Counted from the stretch's first letter, positions 52,967 through 61,918 are shown. The stretch is 64,000 nt of DNA from Gillisella vitis (GCA_009744235.1 WPHV01000018.1:27229-91228); one strand, 5' to 3'. Program-made: numbers and translations. Notes: generated by a model not told the origin, from the letters alone.

Positions 52967-53659
52967 TCAGCAAGCGACCGGACGAGCGATCATTACCACG
53001 GGTAATTCCAATTTTCGCGCCGCGATAATTTTGCCATAGCTTGCCTCGCCGCCTGAATTGCGGGTCACGAGATGGGTGATGGCATGGCCTTCCAGCAGGG
53101 CTTTTTCTGCTTCCCAATCCGCCGCCGCTTTGCCGAGAATGATGTCGGCATGGGTAAAGGGCAGCGGCGTTGAAGGCGCATCCACCATGCGGATCACAAA
53201 GTGGCAATCCGTTCGCTGTGCGAATAGGTCGATATATTGCCGCCCCAGCGCCAGGAAGACCCTGGCTCCTTGCGGCAACGTCTGGGCCGCCGCTTCCAGC
53301 GTCTCAACCATGATCCAGCGGTCGCCGGGTTGCTCCAGCCATTGCAGTCGCAAATGCACGGTCAGCGGTACGTCCGCCTTTCGGCATGCTTCGATGGCAT
53401 TGGCGGAAATTTGCCGGGCAAAGGGATGGGTGGCGTCGATCACCCTGGTAATGCCTTCAGTGCTTAGATAGGCCGCCAGCCCATCGACACCGCCGAAACC
53501 ACCGATGCGGACGTCTCCGGCCAGACTGGCCGGATATTCGGTGCGTCCGGCCAGCGCGGTGATGACAGTGGTTTTGCCTTGCTCCACCAGTTCTGCGGCA
53601 AGCTTTGCCGCCTCCGCTGTGCCGCCGAGAATGAGGATGCGCTCAGGAGGCGATGGCAA
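52967..53659 (-). CDS. cobK: Precorrin-6A reductase
   Basis: NADPH-dependent reductase forming precorrin-6B. The N-terminal Rossmann-type motif is RILILGGTAEAAKLAAELVEQG. The substrate motif VIDATHPFARQISANA and the C-terminal ITHLVTRNSGGEASYGKIIAARKL-type sequence are CobK/CbiJ signatures. Length 230. It starts at TTG 53659, preceded by AGGAG, inside the end of cbiD, so the two are coupled. Confidence 0.95.
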   Translation of the reverse strand: MPSPPERILILGGTAEAAKLAAELVEQGKTTVITALAGRTEYPASLAGDVRIGGFGGVDGLAAYLSTEGITRVIDATHPFARQISANAIEACRKADVPLTVHLRLQWLEQPGDRWIMVETLEAAAQTLPQGARVFLALGRQYIDLFAQRTDCHFVIRMVDAPSTPLPFTHADIILGKAAADWEAEKALLEGHAITHLVTRNSGGEASYGKIIAARKLELPVVMIARPVAC

Positions 53660-54770
53660 GGATCGCTCCTGTCCGGTCGGTGACGATCACATCGACCGCG
53701 ATATCGGCACCGCGCAGGACCGAAAGAGCTGTCTGTCTTGCCCTTTGCGCAATCGGTGTCGCCATGTCCAGATGGTTTTGCCGGGTGATGTCGAGAATTT
53801 CCAGGGCGGTGTTGGCGGACCTGATCTTTTCCTTGATGTCTTGCGAGAGAGGATGATCGGACATCAATGTTTCCATGAAGGAATTGTCGATCTGGCTGCG
53901 GGCGGAATGCAGATCCAGCGCGCCTTGCGCCAGCTTGCTCAATTTCGCAAATCCGCCAGCAATCGTCAGCCGGGGCACGGGGTGCTGGCGCAGATATTTG
54001 AGCAGGCCACCGGCAAAATCACCCATGTCCAGCAGCGCTTCCTGCGGCAGGCCATAAAGCTGCTGCGCGGTGCGCTCCGATGTCGAGCCGGTGGCACCCA
54101 GCACATGCGGAAGGCCCATGGCGCGCGCCACATCAATGCCGCGATGGATGGAGTGAATCCAGGCGGCACAGGAAAATGGATTGACGATGCCCGTGGTTCC
54201 GAGCACCGAAAGCCCGCCGATAATGCCCAGGCGTGGGTTCCAGGTCTTTTCCGCCAGTGCCTGACCACCGGGAATGGAAATGGTGATTTCCACATCAGGC
54301 GTCAATCCATGCTGTTTGGCCAGCGCCTCCACCTCGGCCGCCATCATCGCACGCGGGACGGGGTTGATGGCCGGCTCGCCAATGGCAAGCGGCAGGCCAG
54401 GCCGTGTCACCGTGCCGACGCCGTCGCCTGCCACGAAGCGGATGCCAGAACCAGCAGTGAGACGCCGTATAGTGGCGATCACGGTTGCGCCATGGGTCAC
54501 GTCAGGGTCGTCACCGGCATCCTTGACGATGCCCGCCGAGGCCTGGCCGTCCGCGATCTGTTCATAGGCGAGCGCAAAGGCCGGCTCCTGCCCGCCCGGC
54601 AGGCGGATCGATACCGGGTCGGGAAATTCATCGGTCAAAAGCGCCGTCAGCGCTGCCTTGGTCGCGGCTGTCGCGCAGGCGCCCGTGGTCCAGCCCTTGC
54701 GCAGCGGTCCATTCGGCTTGCGCGAAGCGGCGGCATCAGGTGTTTCGGTGGGCGGCGCGGCTTCGGTCAT
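53643..54770 (-). CDS. cbiD: Cobalt-precorrin-5B C1-methyltransferase
   Basis: CbiD methylates C1 after CbiG opens the lactone, a step of the anaerobic route. The diagnostic N-terminus is LRKGWTTGACATAATKAALTAL. SGIRFVAGDGVGTVTRPGLPLAIGEPAINPVPR and GILGGLSVLGTTGI-type sequence follow, with INPFSCAAWIHSIHRGIDVARAMG. Length 375. It overlaps cobK by 17 bases. Because no CobF occurs nearby, CbiG plus CbiD probably replace CobF. Confidence 0.96.
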   Translation of the reverse strand: MTEAAPPTETPDAAASRKPNGPLRKGWTTGACATAATKAALTALLTDEFPDPVSIRLPGGQEPAFALAYEQIADGQASAGIVKDAGDDPDVTHGATVIATIRRLTAGSGIRFVAGDGVGTVTRPGLPLAIGEPAINPVPRAMMAAEVEALAKQHGLTPDVEITISIPGGQALAEKTWNPRLGIIGGLSVLGTTGIVNPFSCAAWIHSIHRGIDVARAMGLPHVLGATGSTSERTAQQLYGLPQEALLDMGDFAGGLLKYLRQHPVPRLTIAGGFAKLSKLAQGALDLHSARSQIDNSFMETLMSDHPLSQDIKEKIRSANTALEILDITRQNHLDMATPIAQRARQTALSVLRGADIAVDVIVTDRTGAILAIAS

Positions 54771-54864
54771 GGTTCTTTATAGGCAAGGCTTGCGGCGGGG
54801 GGAAGATGGGGGCGTCCTTTGCCATTCATTCGGACAAACCATCTTCATGGCCGTATAATTTTCC

Positions 54865-54888
54865 CTGCCAACCGATTTCGGTTTGCAG
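54865..54888. promoter_or_regulatory. Hairpin in the cbiD-cobA divergent promoter region
   Basis: CTGC-C-AACCGA, TT, TCGGTT-T-GCAG forms a nearly perfect 11-bp inverted repeat. It lies between two divergent cobalamin operons. It could be an operator or a transcript structure; no B12 box is seen in this gap. Confidence 0.4.
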
Positions 54889-54912
54889 AATTATGCAGTA
54901 GATCTTCTGACC

Positions 54913-55770
54913 ATGATGCAAGATGTTTTCAAGCCTTTGCCCCTGTTGCAGCCGGGCCATGTCTGGCTGGCGGGGGCAGGGCCGGGTGATCCAGGTCTGT
55001 TGACGCTTTTGGCGGTGCGTGGCCTGTCCATGGCGGATGTGATTGTCCATGACGCGCTGGTGGATGAGGCTTGCCTTGCTTACGCCAATCCGGGTGCCGT
55101 GTTGGAATATGCCGGCAAGCGTGGTGGCAAGCCTTCGGCCCGGCAGCGCGATATTTCCCTGCGACTGGTGGAGCTGGCCAAATCCGGCAAGCGGGTGCTG
55201 CGGCTGAAAGGGGGAGACCCCTTCGTGTTCGGGCGCGGCGGCGAGGAGGCGTTGACATTGGTCGAGCATGGCGTGCCGTTTCGCATTGTGCCGGGCATTA
55301 CGGCGGGTATTGGCGGGCTGGCCTATGCGGGCATTCCCGTCACTCACCGCGAGGTCAACCATGCTGTCACCTTCCTGACCGGCCATGATTCGTCTGGGGC
55401 CATGCCTGATGGCATTGACTGGAAGGCGGTCGCCAAGGGCTCGCGGGTGATCGTCATGTATATGGCGATGAAGCATATGGGCCATATCGCCGCGCAATTG
55501 ATGGCGGCAGGACGCCAGCCTGAAGAACCGCTGGCCTTCGTCTGCGATGCTGCAACGGACCGGCAACGGGTGCTGGAAACCACGCTGGGTGAGGCCGATA
55601 TCGCCATGCAGGCCGCTTGTATCCAGCCACCCGCCATCGTGGTGCTGGGCGATGTGGTGCGGCTTCGCCCCTCGCTGGACTGGTTGGGCGCCTTGTCGGG
55701 CCGCGCGCTGCAACCGGACCCCTTTGCCAATCGAAGCCTGAATGACAATCCATTAAAGGAGAGGGCATGA
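54913..55770 (+). CDS. cobA: Uroporphyrinogen-III C-methyltransferase
   Basis: SUMT makes precorrin-2 from uroporphyrinogen III, the branch point to cobalamin and siroheme. The signatures are HVWLAGAGPGDPGLLTLLAVRGL, VLRLKGGDPFVFGRGGEEALTL, VPGITAGIGGLAYAGIPVTHRE and VTFLTGHD. Length about 285 from ATG 54913; the longer TTG reading from 54883 adds an unconvincing N-terminus. The end overlaps cobB by four bases. Confidence 0.96.
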   Translation: MMQDVFKPLPLLQPGHVWLAGAGPGDPGLLTLLAVRGLSMADVIVHDALVDEACLAYANPGAVLEYAGKRGGKPSARQRDISLRLVELAKSGKRVLRLKGGDPFVFGRGGEEALTLVEHGVPFRIVPGITAGIGGLAYAGIPVTHREVNHAVTFLTGHDSSGAMPDGIDWKAVAKGSRVIVMYMAMKHMGHIAAQLMAAGRQPEEPLAFVCDAATDRQRVLETTLGEADIAMQAACIQPPAIVVLGDVVRLRPSLDWLGALSGRALQPDPFANRSLNDNPLKERA

Positions 55771-57077
55771 GCGGTCTTCTGATTGCCGCGCCTGCCTCCG
55801 GTTCGGGCAAGACCACCGTCACGCTTGGCCTGTTGCGTGCCTTGAGCGAGGCCGGTCATAAGCTGGCACCGGGCAAAGCCGGGCCGGATTATATCGATCC
55901 GGCTTTCCATGCGGCGGCAAGTGGTGAGACCTGCCTGAATTTCGACCCATGGGCGATGCGCCCGGAACTGATCGCCGCCAATGCCGGTCTGCATCGCCAG
56001 GGTGGCCGGACCCTGGTGGTCGAGGCGATGATGGGGCTTTATGACGGGGCAGCGGATGGCACCGGTTCGGCGGCGGATCTTGCCCTGATGCTGGGTCTGT
56101 CGGTGGTGCTGGTGGTCGATTGCGCCCGCACCTCGCATTCCGTCGCTGCCTTGGTAAAGGGCTTTGCCGATTTCAGGCCCGGCCTGCTGATGGTTGGTGT
56201 TATCATCAACCGGGTCGCCAGTGACCGGCACGAGGCGATGCTGCGCCAGTCGCTGGACGCGATCCGCATGCCGGTTCTGGGTGTGATCCGCACCGATACC
56301 GGCCTTGCCCTGCCGGAGCGGCATTTGGGATTGGTGCAGGCGGCGGAACAGGATGATCTTGAAGGCTTCATCAGCCATGCCGCGCAGGTCGTGGCAAAAG
56401 GCTGTGATCTCGACGCTATCATCAGGGCGGCGGTTCGCAGCCCTGATCCGGTCTCTGAGGCCAATATTGCCCGGCTTGCGCCGCTTGGTCGCTATATCGC
56501 TGTGGCGCGAGATGAGGCTTTTGCCTTTTGCTATGAGCATATGCTGCTGGGCTGGCGGCGACGGGGCGCGCAGATCAGCTTCTTTTCGCCCTTGCAGGAT
56601 GAGGCTCCGGCAGACGATGCCGATGCGATCTATCTGCCCGGCGGTTATCCCGAACTTCACGCCGGGCGGATCGCCAATGCCCAAAGCTTCAGGGCGGGTA
56701 TGCAAAAAGCAGCGGCAGGGCCGGTGAAGATTTACGGGGAATGCGGTGGCTATATGGTGTTGGGCGAGGGATTGACCGATGCGGATGGAACCGACCATGC
56801 GATGCTCGGGCTTTTACCGCTGAAAACCAGCTTTGCCACGCGAAAGCGGCAACTGGGCTATCGGCTTTTGCGGCCATTGGCGGGAGATTTTTTTGCCCAT
56901 GCCATGACCGGCCATGAATTTCATTATTCGACCGTCATTGAGGAAGGCGAGGGAGACCGGCTGTTTGCCGCCGAGGATGCCCTGGGCGTTTCCCTGGGGC
57001 AGGTTGGGTTGCGGCGCGCCAATGTGGCTGGCTCCTATATGCATCTGATCGACCGTGCGGGCGAGAACCGGGCATGA
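55767..57077 (+). CDS. cobB: Hydrogenobyrinic acid a,c-diamide synthase
   Basis: Glutamine-dependent amidation of the a and c side chains. The N-terminal P-loop is APASGSGKTTVTLGLLRAL. The C-terminal class I glutamine amidotransferase domain has YLPGGYPELHAGRIA and the nucleophile cysteine in YGECGGYMVLGEGL; EFHYST carries the catalytic histidine. Length 436. It is coupled to cobA and to cobC by four-base overlaps. Confidence 0.96.
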   Translation: MSGLLIAAPASGSGKTTVTLGLLRALSEAGHKLAPGKAGPDYIDPAFHAAASGETCLNFDPWAMRPELIAANAGLHRQGGRTLVVEAMMGLYDGAADGTGSAADLALMLGLSVVLVVDCARTSHSVAALVKGFADFRPGLLMVGVIINRVASDRHEAMLRQSLDAIRMPVLGVIRTDTGLALPERHLGLVQAAEQDDLEGFISHAAQVVAKGCDLDAIIRAAVRSPDPVSEANIARLAPLGRYIAVARDEAFAFCYEHMLLGWRRRGAQISFFSPLQDEAPADDADAIYLPGGYPELHAGRIANAQSFRAGMQKAAAGPVKIYGECGGYMVLGEGLTDADGTDHAMLGLLPLKTSFATRKRQLGYRLLRPLAGDFFAHAMTGHEFHYSTVIEEGEGDRLFAAEDALGVSLGQVGLRRANVAGSYMHLIDRAGENRA

Positions 57078-58087
57078 CAGTACAGCCCGGCCAGATCATT
57101 GCCCATGGCGGCGGCCTTGCGGCGGCAGCGCGCCTTTATGGCGGAAACATTGAAGACTGGCTGGACCTGTCCACCGGCATCAACCCCTGTCCACCGGATC
57201 TACCTGCCATCGATGCTCGCGCCTGGCATCGCCTGCCGGACCGCGAACGTGAGGATGCCGCCCGTCTCGCGGCACGGGATTTCTATCGCAGCGGAACCGT
57301 TCTGCCGCTGCCGGTTCCCGGCACGCAATCGGTCATCCAGATGTTGCCAAAGTTGATGGATGCAGGCAGGCGCGCCGCTATTCTCAGCCCCACCTATGGG
57401 GAATATGCCCATAGCCTCACGCTGGCTGGTATCGCTGTCGATGCGGTGGCCAGTCTTGAGGCAGTTACCTCCGCCCATGGACTGGCGGTGGTGGTCAATC
57501 CCAACAATCCGACGGGCCGCCAGACAGAACGGGCGGAACTGGTCGCCGTTGCGCGGCGCATGGCGGTTGGTGGCGGTCTTTTGCTGGTGGACGAAGCCTT
57601 TGCCGATGCGCAGCCGGAGCAATCGCTGGCGCCGCTTGTGGCCGCTCATCCTAATCTCGTGCTGTTTCGCTCCTTCGGTAAATTTTTCGGTCTGGCAGGC
57701 TTAAGGCTTGGCTTTGTGATTGCCGAGCAGGCGGTGTTGGACCGCTTTGCCTGTTGGCTTGGTCCCTGGGCGGTGTCCGGCCCGGCCTTGTCGGTGGCAA
57801 CGCAACTGTTCAGTGCCGATCACCATGCGCTTCGCACTCGGATTTTTGCCCGCAAGGCGGCGCTTGATGCGGTTTTAGCGCAGGCCGGTCTGACGGTGAT
57901 CGGTGGCACGCCGCTGTTTTCACTGGTGGAGCAGGCGGATGCAGCAAAGATCCATGCGCATCTGGCACGCGCGCATATCCTGACCCGGATTTTTGAGTAT
58001 GCGCCCGGCTGGTTGCGGATCGGTCTGACGCCCGACGAAGAGGCCGATGCGCGGCTTCTGGCTGCCTTGCAGGCATTCCGGTCATGA
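57074..58087 (+). CDS. cobC: Threonine-phosphate decarboxylase / CobC
   Basis: PLP-dependent enzyme of the aminotransferase fold that supplies aminopropanol phosphate for the nucleotide loop. The N-terminus has IIAHGGGLAAAARLYGG and WLDLSTGINPCPP. VVVNPNNPTGRQTERAELV and the lysine motif VLFRSFGKFFGLAGLRLGF, with the Schiff-base lysine, are clear. Length 337. CobC is the Sinorhizobium/Pseudomonas name; the Salmonella equivalent is CobD. Confidence 0.94.
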   Translation: MTVQPGQIIAHGGGLAAAARLYGGNIEDWLDLSTGINPCPPDLPAIDARAWHRLPDREREDAARLAARDFYRSGTVLPLPVPGTQSVIQMLPKLMDAGRRAAILSPTYGEYAHSLTLAGIAVDAVASLEAVTSAHGLAVVVNPNNPTGRQTERAELVAVARRMAVGGGLLLVDEAFADAQPEQSLAPLVAAHPNLVLFRSFGKFFGLAGLRLGFVIAEQAVLDRFACWLGPWAVSGPALSVATQLFSADHHALRTRIFARKAALDAVLAQAGLTVIGGTPLFSLVEQADAAKIHAHLARAHILTRIFEYAPGWLRIGLTPDEEADARLLAALQAFRS

Positions 58088-59055
58088 TGGAGGCGCATCT
58101 GCTTATCTTAGCTCTGGCACTGGCGCTTGACCGCGTGGTTGGCGATCCGCCTTGGTTATGGTCGCGCCTGCCGCATCCGGTCGTGGTGTTTGGCAAATGC
58201 ATTGCCGCATTGGATTGGCTTTTGAACCGGCCTGTTCTGGCCGATCCGCTGCGCAAGGCGGGCGGGGTGCTGACGATTGCGCTTCTGCTGCTTGCAAGCC
58301 TTGGCGTTGGATATGGGCTGCATCTTTTGTTTGCGGCACTTGGCTTTCTCGGGATGCCGCTGGAAATTGCCGTTACGGCGGTGTTTCTGGCGCAGAAAAG
58401 TCTGTTGGACCACGTGAAGGCTGTCGCCGATGGCTTGTTGCATGAGGGGCTTGCCGGTGGCCGCCGGGCCGTGTCGATGATTGTCGGGCGCGATCCCGAT
58501 GTGCTTGATGAGGCCGGTGTGGCGCGTGCCGCGCTGGAAAGCCTGTCGGAAAACTTTGCCGATGGGGTGGTGGCACCTGCCTTCTGGTATGGCGTGCTCG
58601 GCCTGCCGGGTCTGCTTGCCTATAAAATGCTGAACACGGCCGATTCGATGATCGGCCATAAATCCGAGCGCTACTTGCAGTTCGGCTGGGCTTCTGCCCG
58701 GCTGGACGATTTGGCCAATTGGCCTGCTGCCCGGCTGGCGGGATTGTTGACTGTGTGTTCCGTCTGGTTGGACAATGGCGCTCTGGCAGCCCGGCGATGC
58801 TTCTCTGTCATGATGGCTGACCATGGCCTGCATCGGTCGCCAAACTCCGGCTGGCCGGAAGCGGCTGCGGCGGGTGCGCTGGATGTGGCGCTGGCGGGAC
58901 CGCGAATTTATGCAGGAGAAACAGTGCGGGAGCCCATGATGAACGCCGCTGGTCGGCGCGCTATCGGCGGTGCCGATATCAGGCTTGGCATGCGGCTGAT
59001 CGATGGCGCCTGGCGTCTAGGTCTGGGTCTCCTGGTGGTTTTGATCGTCCTTTGA
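58084..59055 (+). CDS. cobD: Adenosylcobinamide-phosphate synthase
   Basis: Membrane enzyme (CbiB in Salmonella) joining aminopropanol phosphate to adenosylcobyric acid. The N-terminus HLLILALALALDRVVGDPPWLWSRLPHPVVVFG is the family signature. Also present are MIVGRDPDVLDEAGVARAALESLSENFADGVVAPAFWYG and NTADSMIGHKSERYLQFGWASARLDD. Length 323. It ends the cobA-cobB-cobC-cobD run; overlap with cobC is four bases. Confidence 0.96.
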   Translation: MMEAHLLILALALALDRVVGDPPWLWSRLPHPVVVFGKCIAALDWLLNRPVLADPLRKAGGVLTIALLLLASLGVGYGLHLLFAALGFLGMPLEIAVTAVFLAQKSLLDHVKAVADGLLHEGLAGGRRAVSMIVGRDPDVLDEAGVARAALESLSENFADGVVAPAFWYGVLGLPGLLAYKMLNTADSMIGHKSERYLQFGWASARLDDLANWPAARLAGLLTVCSVWLDNGALAARRCFSVMMADHGLHRSPNSGWPEAAAAGALDVALAGPRIYAGETVREPMMNAAGRRAIGGADIRLGMRLIDGAWRLGLGLLVVLIVL

Positions 59056-59138
59056 TCGGGTAGCGGTTACTTTTTTCATCCTATCAGCACGGAATCTGCC
59101 TTCTTTTCGGGCCGGTGACGGATCGCTATCTGTTCGAC

Positions 59139-59197
59139 GCCGGGCGAATTGCCCGGAATGAGGTTCAGATAGGCCGAAACCGCAGAGCTGTTTCGGC
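59139..59197 (+). terminator. Two hairpins after cobD
   Basis: CCGGGC/GCCCGG (59140-59145 with 59151-59156) and GCCGAAAC/GTTTCGGC (59173-59180 with 59190-59197) follow one another. Neither has a long T-run. They may end the cobalamin transcript or belong to the leader of the next gene. Confidence 0.4.
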
Positions 59198-59223
59198 TTC
59201 CAGCATGCATAAAGGGGCAGTTG

Positions 59224-59775
59224 ATGACGAAGGTTGCTGTTGTTTTTCACTCGGGCTATGGCCACACCAAACGGGTTGCGGACTATGTTGCCAAGGGCGC
59301 TAGCGCCGAACTGATCGAAATCGATAGTGAGGGCAATGTTTCGGAAGCCGGCTGGGACAGCCTATCTGCCGCCGACGCCATCATTTTCGGGTCGCCGACC
59401 TACATGGGCAATGTGAGCTGGCAGTTCAAGAAATTCGCAGAGGCGTCGTCGAAGATCTGGTTCACACGTGGCTGGCATAACAAGATTTTTGGTGGTTTCG
59501 TCAACAGCGCCAGCTTTAACGGCGACAAGGCCGTCGCGCTGATTTCATTGCAGACTTTGGCATCTCAACATGGCGGTATTTGGGTTAGCCTCGGTCTTTT
59601 GCCGAGCAATAGCAAGGCTGCGCAGCGCACCGACATCAACAATCTCGGTGGTTCGGTCGGGCTTCTGGTTCAGTCGCCCTCCGATGCTAGCGTCGATGAG
59701 ATTCCCCAGGGCGACCTCGATACCGCTCTCGCTTATGGCGAACGTGTTGCAGACATCGCTGGCCGGTTGACGTAA
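59224..59775 (+). CDS. Flavodoxin-fold NAD(P)H:quinone oxidoreductase
   Basis: FMN-binding protein of the WrbA/flavodoxin-like group. The phosphate-binding loop is VVFHSGYGHTKRVADYVA at the N-terminus, and the flavin loop is AIIFGSPTYMGNVSWQFKKF. NKIFGGFVNSASFNGDK and LASQHGGIWVSLGLLP complete the fold. Length 183. A TTG three bases upstream is an alternative start. It is not clearly part of the cobalamin run. Confidence 0.88.
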   Translation: MTKVAVVFHSGYGHTKRVADYVAKGASAELIEIDSEGNVSEAGWDSLSAADAIIFGSPTYMGNVSWQFKKFAEASSKIWFTRGWHNKIFGGFVNSASFNGDKAVALISLQTLASQHGGIWVSLGLLPSNSKAAQRTDINNLGGSVGLLVQSPSDASVDEIPQGDLDTALAYGERVADIAGRLT

Positions 59776-59787
59776 TCGGCTCTTCCC

Positions 59788-59820
59788 AAGCGCCGTGCGC
59801 CATTGATGTGCACGGCGCTT
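59788..59820 (+). terminator. Terminator-like hairpin after quinone oxidoreductase gene
   Basis: AAGCGCCGTGC (59788-59798) pairs perfectly over 11 bp with GCACGGCGCTT (59810-59820). No T-run follows. Confidence 0.6.
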
Positions 59821-59913
59821 GTCCTGTCGATTACGCACATCATCCTGCATGCGCCTGCCGTTTTTTGTGGCATGTATCGCTTCTCTCATGCAGTTATGGT
59901 GAAGCTCTTCATT

Positions 59914-59942
59914 GGCGGTGAGGGATTCGTCTCTTCGCCGCC
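59914..59942 (+). promoter_or_regulatory. Leader hairpin upstream of mgtE
   Basis: GGCGGTGAG (59914-59922) pairs with the segment ending CGCCGCC (about 59934-59942), with G:U pairs. It lies just before the GGAACGGGAG ribosome-binding site of mgtE and could affect translation. No known magnesium riboswitch motif was recognised. Confidence 0.35.
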
Positions 59943-59971
59943 ACGAAAGCGACAGGAACGGGAGCGCGAGC

Positions 59972-61387
59972 ATGAGTGACATCGAAGAGCAAGTGCGCGC
60001 GCGCCATTCCCGTGACGAGGAAAAGGCCGATATCTACGACGAGGACGGCTCGATCCGCAGTGATTTCCGTGCGCTTGTTGGCGCCGCTATCGCCGATCGC
60101 GATGTGCTGTTCCTGCGCAAGGAAGTTGCGCATCTGCACGAATCGGAAATGGGCGACCTGATCGAAGCGATCCAGCCGGATCAGCGTTTGGCGCTGATTA
60201 CCCTTCTGGGTGACGATTTCGACATGACGGCGCTGACCGAGGTGGATGACGCCATCCGCCTGCAGATCGTCGACCAGATGCCGAACGAGCAGATCGCCGC
60301 AGCTATCGGCGATCTCGATTCGGACGATGCCGTCTACATTCTCGAAGACCTCGACCAGGAAGACCGCGACGAAATCCTCGCGCAATTGCCGTTTACCGAG
60401 CGGGTGCGGTTACGCCGCGCGCTGGATTATCCGGAAAGCTCTGCCGGACGGCGCATGCAGTCGGAATTCGTGGCCGTGCCACCCTTCTGGGCGGTGGGCC
60501 AGACCATCGATTATATGCGCGAGGAAGAAGGTCTTCCCGAAAGCTTTACCCAGATCTTCGTCATCGATCCCACCTTCAAGCTGCTGGGTGTGGTCGATCT
60601 CGACCGAATCCTGCGCACCAAGCGGCAGGTGAAGATCGAAACCATCATGCGCGAGACCAACCATCCGATCCCGGCCGAAATGGACCAGGAAGAGGCGGCG
60701 CAACTGTTCGAGCAATACGACCTTCTCTCCGCCGCCGTGGTCGATGAAGGTGGGCGCCTGGTGGGCGTGCTGACCATCGATGACGTGGTTGACGTGATCC
60801 AGGAAGAGGCCGAGGAAGACTTGATGCGCCTGGGCGGCGTCGGCGATGAAGAATTGTCGGACAGCATTCCCGAGACATCCCGCTCGCGCGTGCCGTGGCT
60901 GCTGGTCAACCTGCTGACCGCATTTTTGGCGGCCTCGGTGATTTCGCTGTTTGAGGCAACCATTGAGCAGATCGTCGCGCTGGCGGTGCTGATGCCGATC
61001 GTGGCGGGCATGGGCGGCAATGCCGGATCGCAGACCATGACCGTGACGGTGCGGGCGCTCGCCACTCGCAATCTCGACATTCACAATGCCTGGCGGGTGG
61101 TTCGACGCGAAGCGGGCGTCGGGTTGTTAAACGGAGTGATCTTCGGCATCTTGATCGGCGTCATTGCCGGGTTCTGGTTCCATGACCCCAATATTGGCGG
61201 CATCATTGCCTCGGCCATGCTGATCAACATGATGGCCGCTGCCATTGCTGGCATTCTCATTCCGTTATTGCTGGACAAGATCGGTGCCGACCCGGCGGTT
61301 TCCTCGGCGGTTTTCGTGACCACCGTCACCGATATTACCGGATTCTTTTCGTTTCTGGGCCTCGCAAGCTGGTGGTTTGCAATCTAG
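59972..61387 (+). CDS. mgtE: Magnesium transporter MgtE
   Basis: Mg2+/Co2+ channel gated by cytosolic magnesium. The N domain is helical (residues about 30-135, with DLDSDDAVYILEDLDQEDRDEIL). Two CBS domains follow (about 140-260; VDLDRILRTKR and GVLTIDDVVDVIQEEAEEDLMRLGG). The C-terminal five-helix membrane domain has AVLMPIVAGMGGNAGSQTMTVTVRALA. ATG 59972 is preceded by GGAACGGGAGCG. Length 471. MgtE can also carry cobalt, so its place beside a cobalamin locus may be relevant, but this is inference. Confidence 0.95.
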   Translation: MSDIEEQVRARHSRDEEKADIYDEDGSIRSDFRALVGAAIADRDVLFLRKEVAHLHESEMGDLIEAIQPDQRLALITLLGDDFDMTALTEVDDAIRLQIVDQMPNEQIAAAIGDLDSDDAVYILEDLDQEDRDEILAQLPFTERVRLRRALDYPESSAGRRMQSEFVAVPPFWAVGQTIDYMREEEGLPESFTQIFVIDPTFKLLGVVDLDRILRTKRQVKIETIMRETNHPIPAEMDQEEAAQLFEQYDLLSAAVVDEGGRLVGVLTIDDVVDVIQEEAEEDLMRLGGVGDEELSDSIPETSRSRVPWLLVNLLTAFLAASVISLFEATIEQIVALAVLMPIVAGMGGNAGSQTMTVTVRALATRNLDIHNAWRVVRREAGVGLLNGVIFGILIGVIAGFWFHDPNIGGIIASAMLINMMAAAIAGILIPLLLDKIGADPAVSSAVFVTTVTDITGFFSFLGLASWWFAI

Positions 61388-61471
61388 GCCTTTGAGCGCC
61401 CCATCTGCAATTGGCAAAATCTGTCAAAGCAGCGAGATGTTTCCCGCTTGAAGCAGCGAGGTGAACAAAAA

Positions 61472-61493
61472 TTGACTTTTACGTCAAAGTTAA
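61472..61493 (+). promoter_or_regulatory. Inverted-repeat operator candidate of the MerR gene
   Basis: The half-sites TTGACTTTT and CAAAGTTAA form an imperfect 22-base inverted repeat (7 of 9 positions) 33 bases before the MerR start codon, in an AT-rich promoter context. Autoregulation would be typical for the family. Confidence 0.45.
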
Positions 61494-61525
61494 TATGATT
61501 ATCGTCTTGAGCGATACGGAACACC

Positions 61526-61918
61526 ATGGCCTTGAAAAAATCTTACAGCATCACCGAGTTGACCCGAGAATTCGGCGTTTCGACCCGCACTCTTCGTTTC
61601 TACGAGGATGAAGGGTTGATCCAGCCGGAACGCAAGGGCCGTACCCGTGTCTACCGGGGTGCCGACCGCCATCTTTTGAAAGAAATTCTGCGCGCTCGTC
61701 GCATCGGCTTTACCGTAGCAGATATCCGCGAAATCATCCATGTCTATAAGCAGCCACCGGGCGAGGTCGGGCAATTGAAGCTGATGATGAAGCGTATCGA
61801 TGAAAAGCGTGATGATTTGCGCCAGAAACGCAAGGATATCGAGGAGACCCTGGCCGAGCTGGATCAGGCCGAAGAGGCCTGCCTGACCCGTCTGGTGGAA
61901 ATTGGTGTCGGTTCATAG
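61526..61918 (+). CDS. MerR-family transcriptional regulator
   Basis: DNA-binding regulator. The N-terminal winged helix is SYSITELTREFGVSTRTLRFYEDEGLIQPERKGRTRVY, and the effector-end helix follows: KEILRARRIGFTVADIREIIHVYK and a long coiled-coil (MKRIDEKRDDLRQKRKDIEETLAELDQAE). Length 130. Proteins of this kind in alphaproteobacteria include LiuR-like regulators of branched-chain amino acid breakdown, but no liu gene is nearby, so the target is unknown. Confidence 0.88.
   Translation: MALKKSYSITELTREFGVSTRTLRFYEDEGLIQPERKGRTRVYRGADRHLLKEILRARRIGFTVADIREIIHVYKQPPGEVGQLKLMMKRIDEKRDDLRQKRKDIEETLAELDQAEEACLTRLVEIGVGS

Noticed and set aside
53505-54782. Plus-strand frame of 425 codons across cobK/cbiD
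   Set aside because: Antisense shadow of cbiD and cobK, which both have complete family signatures.
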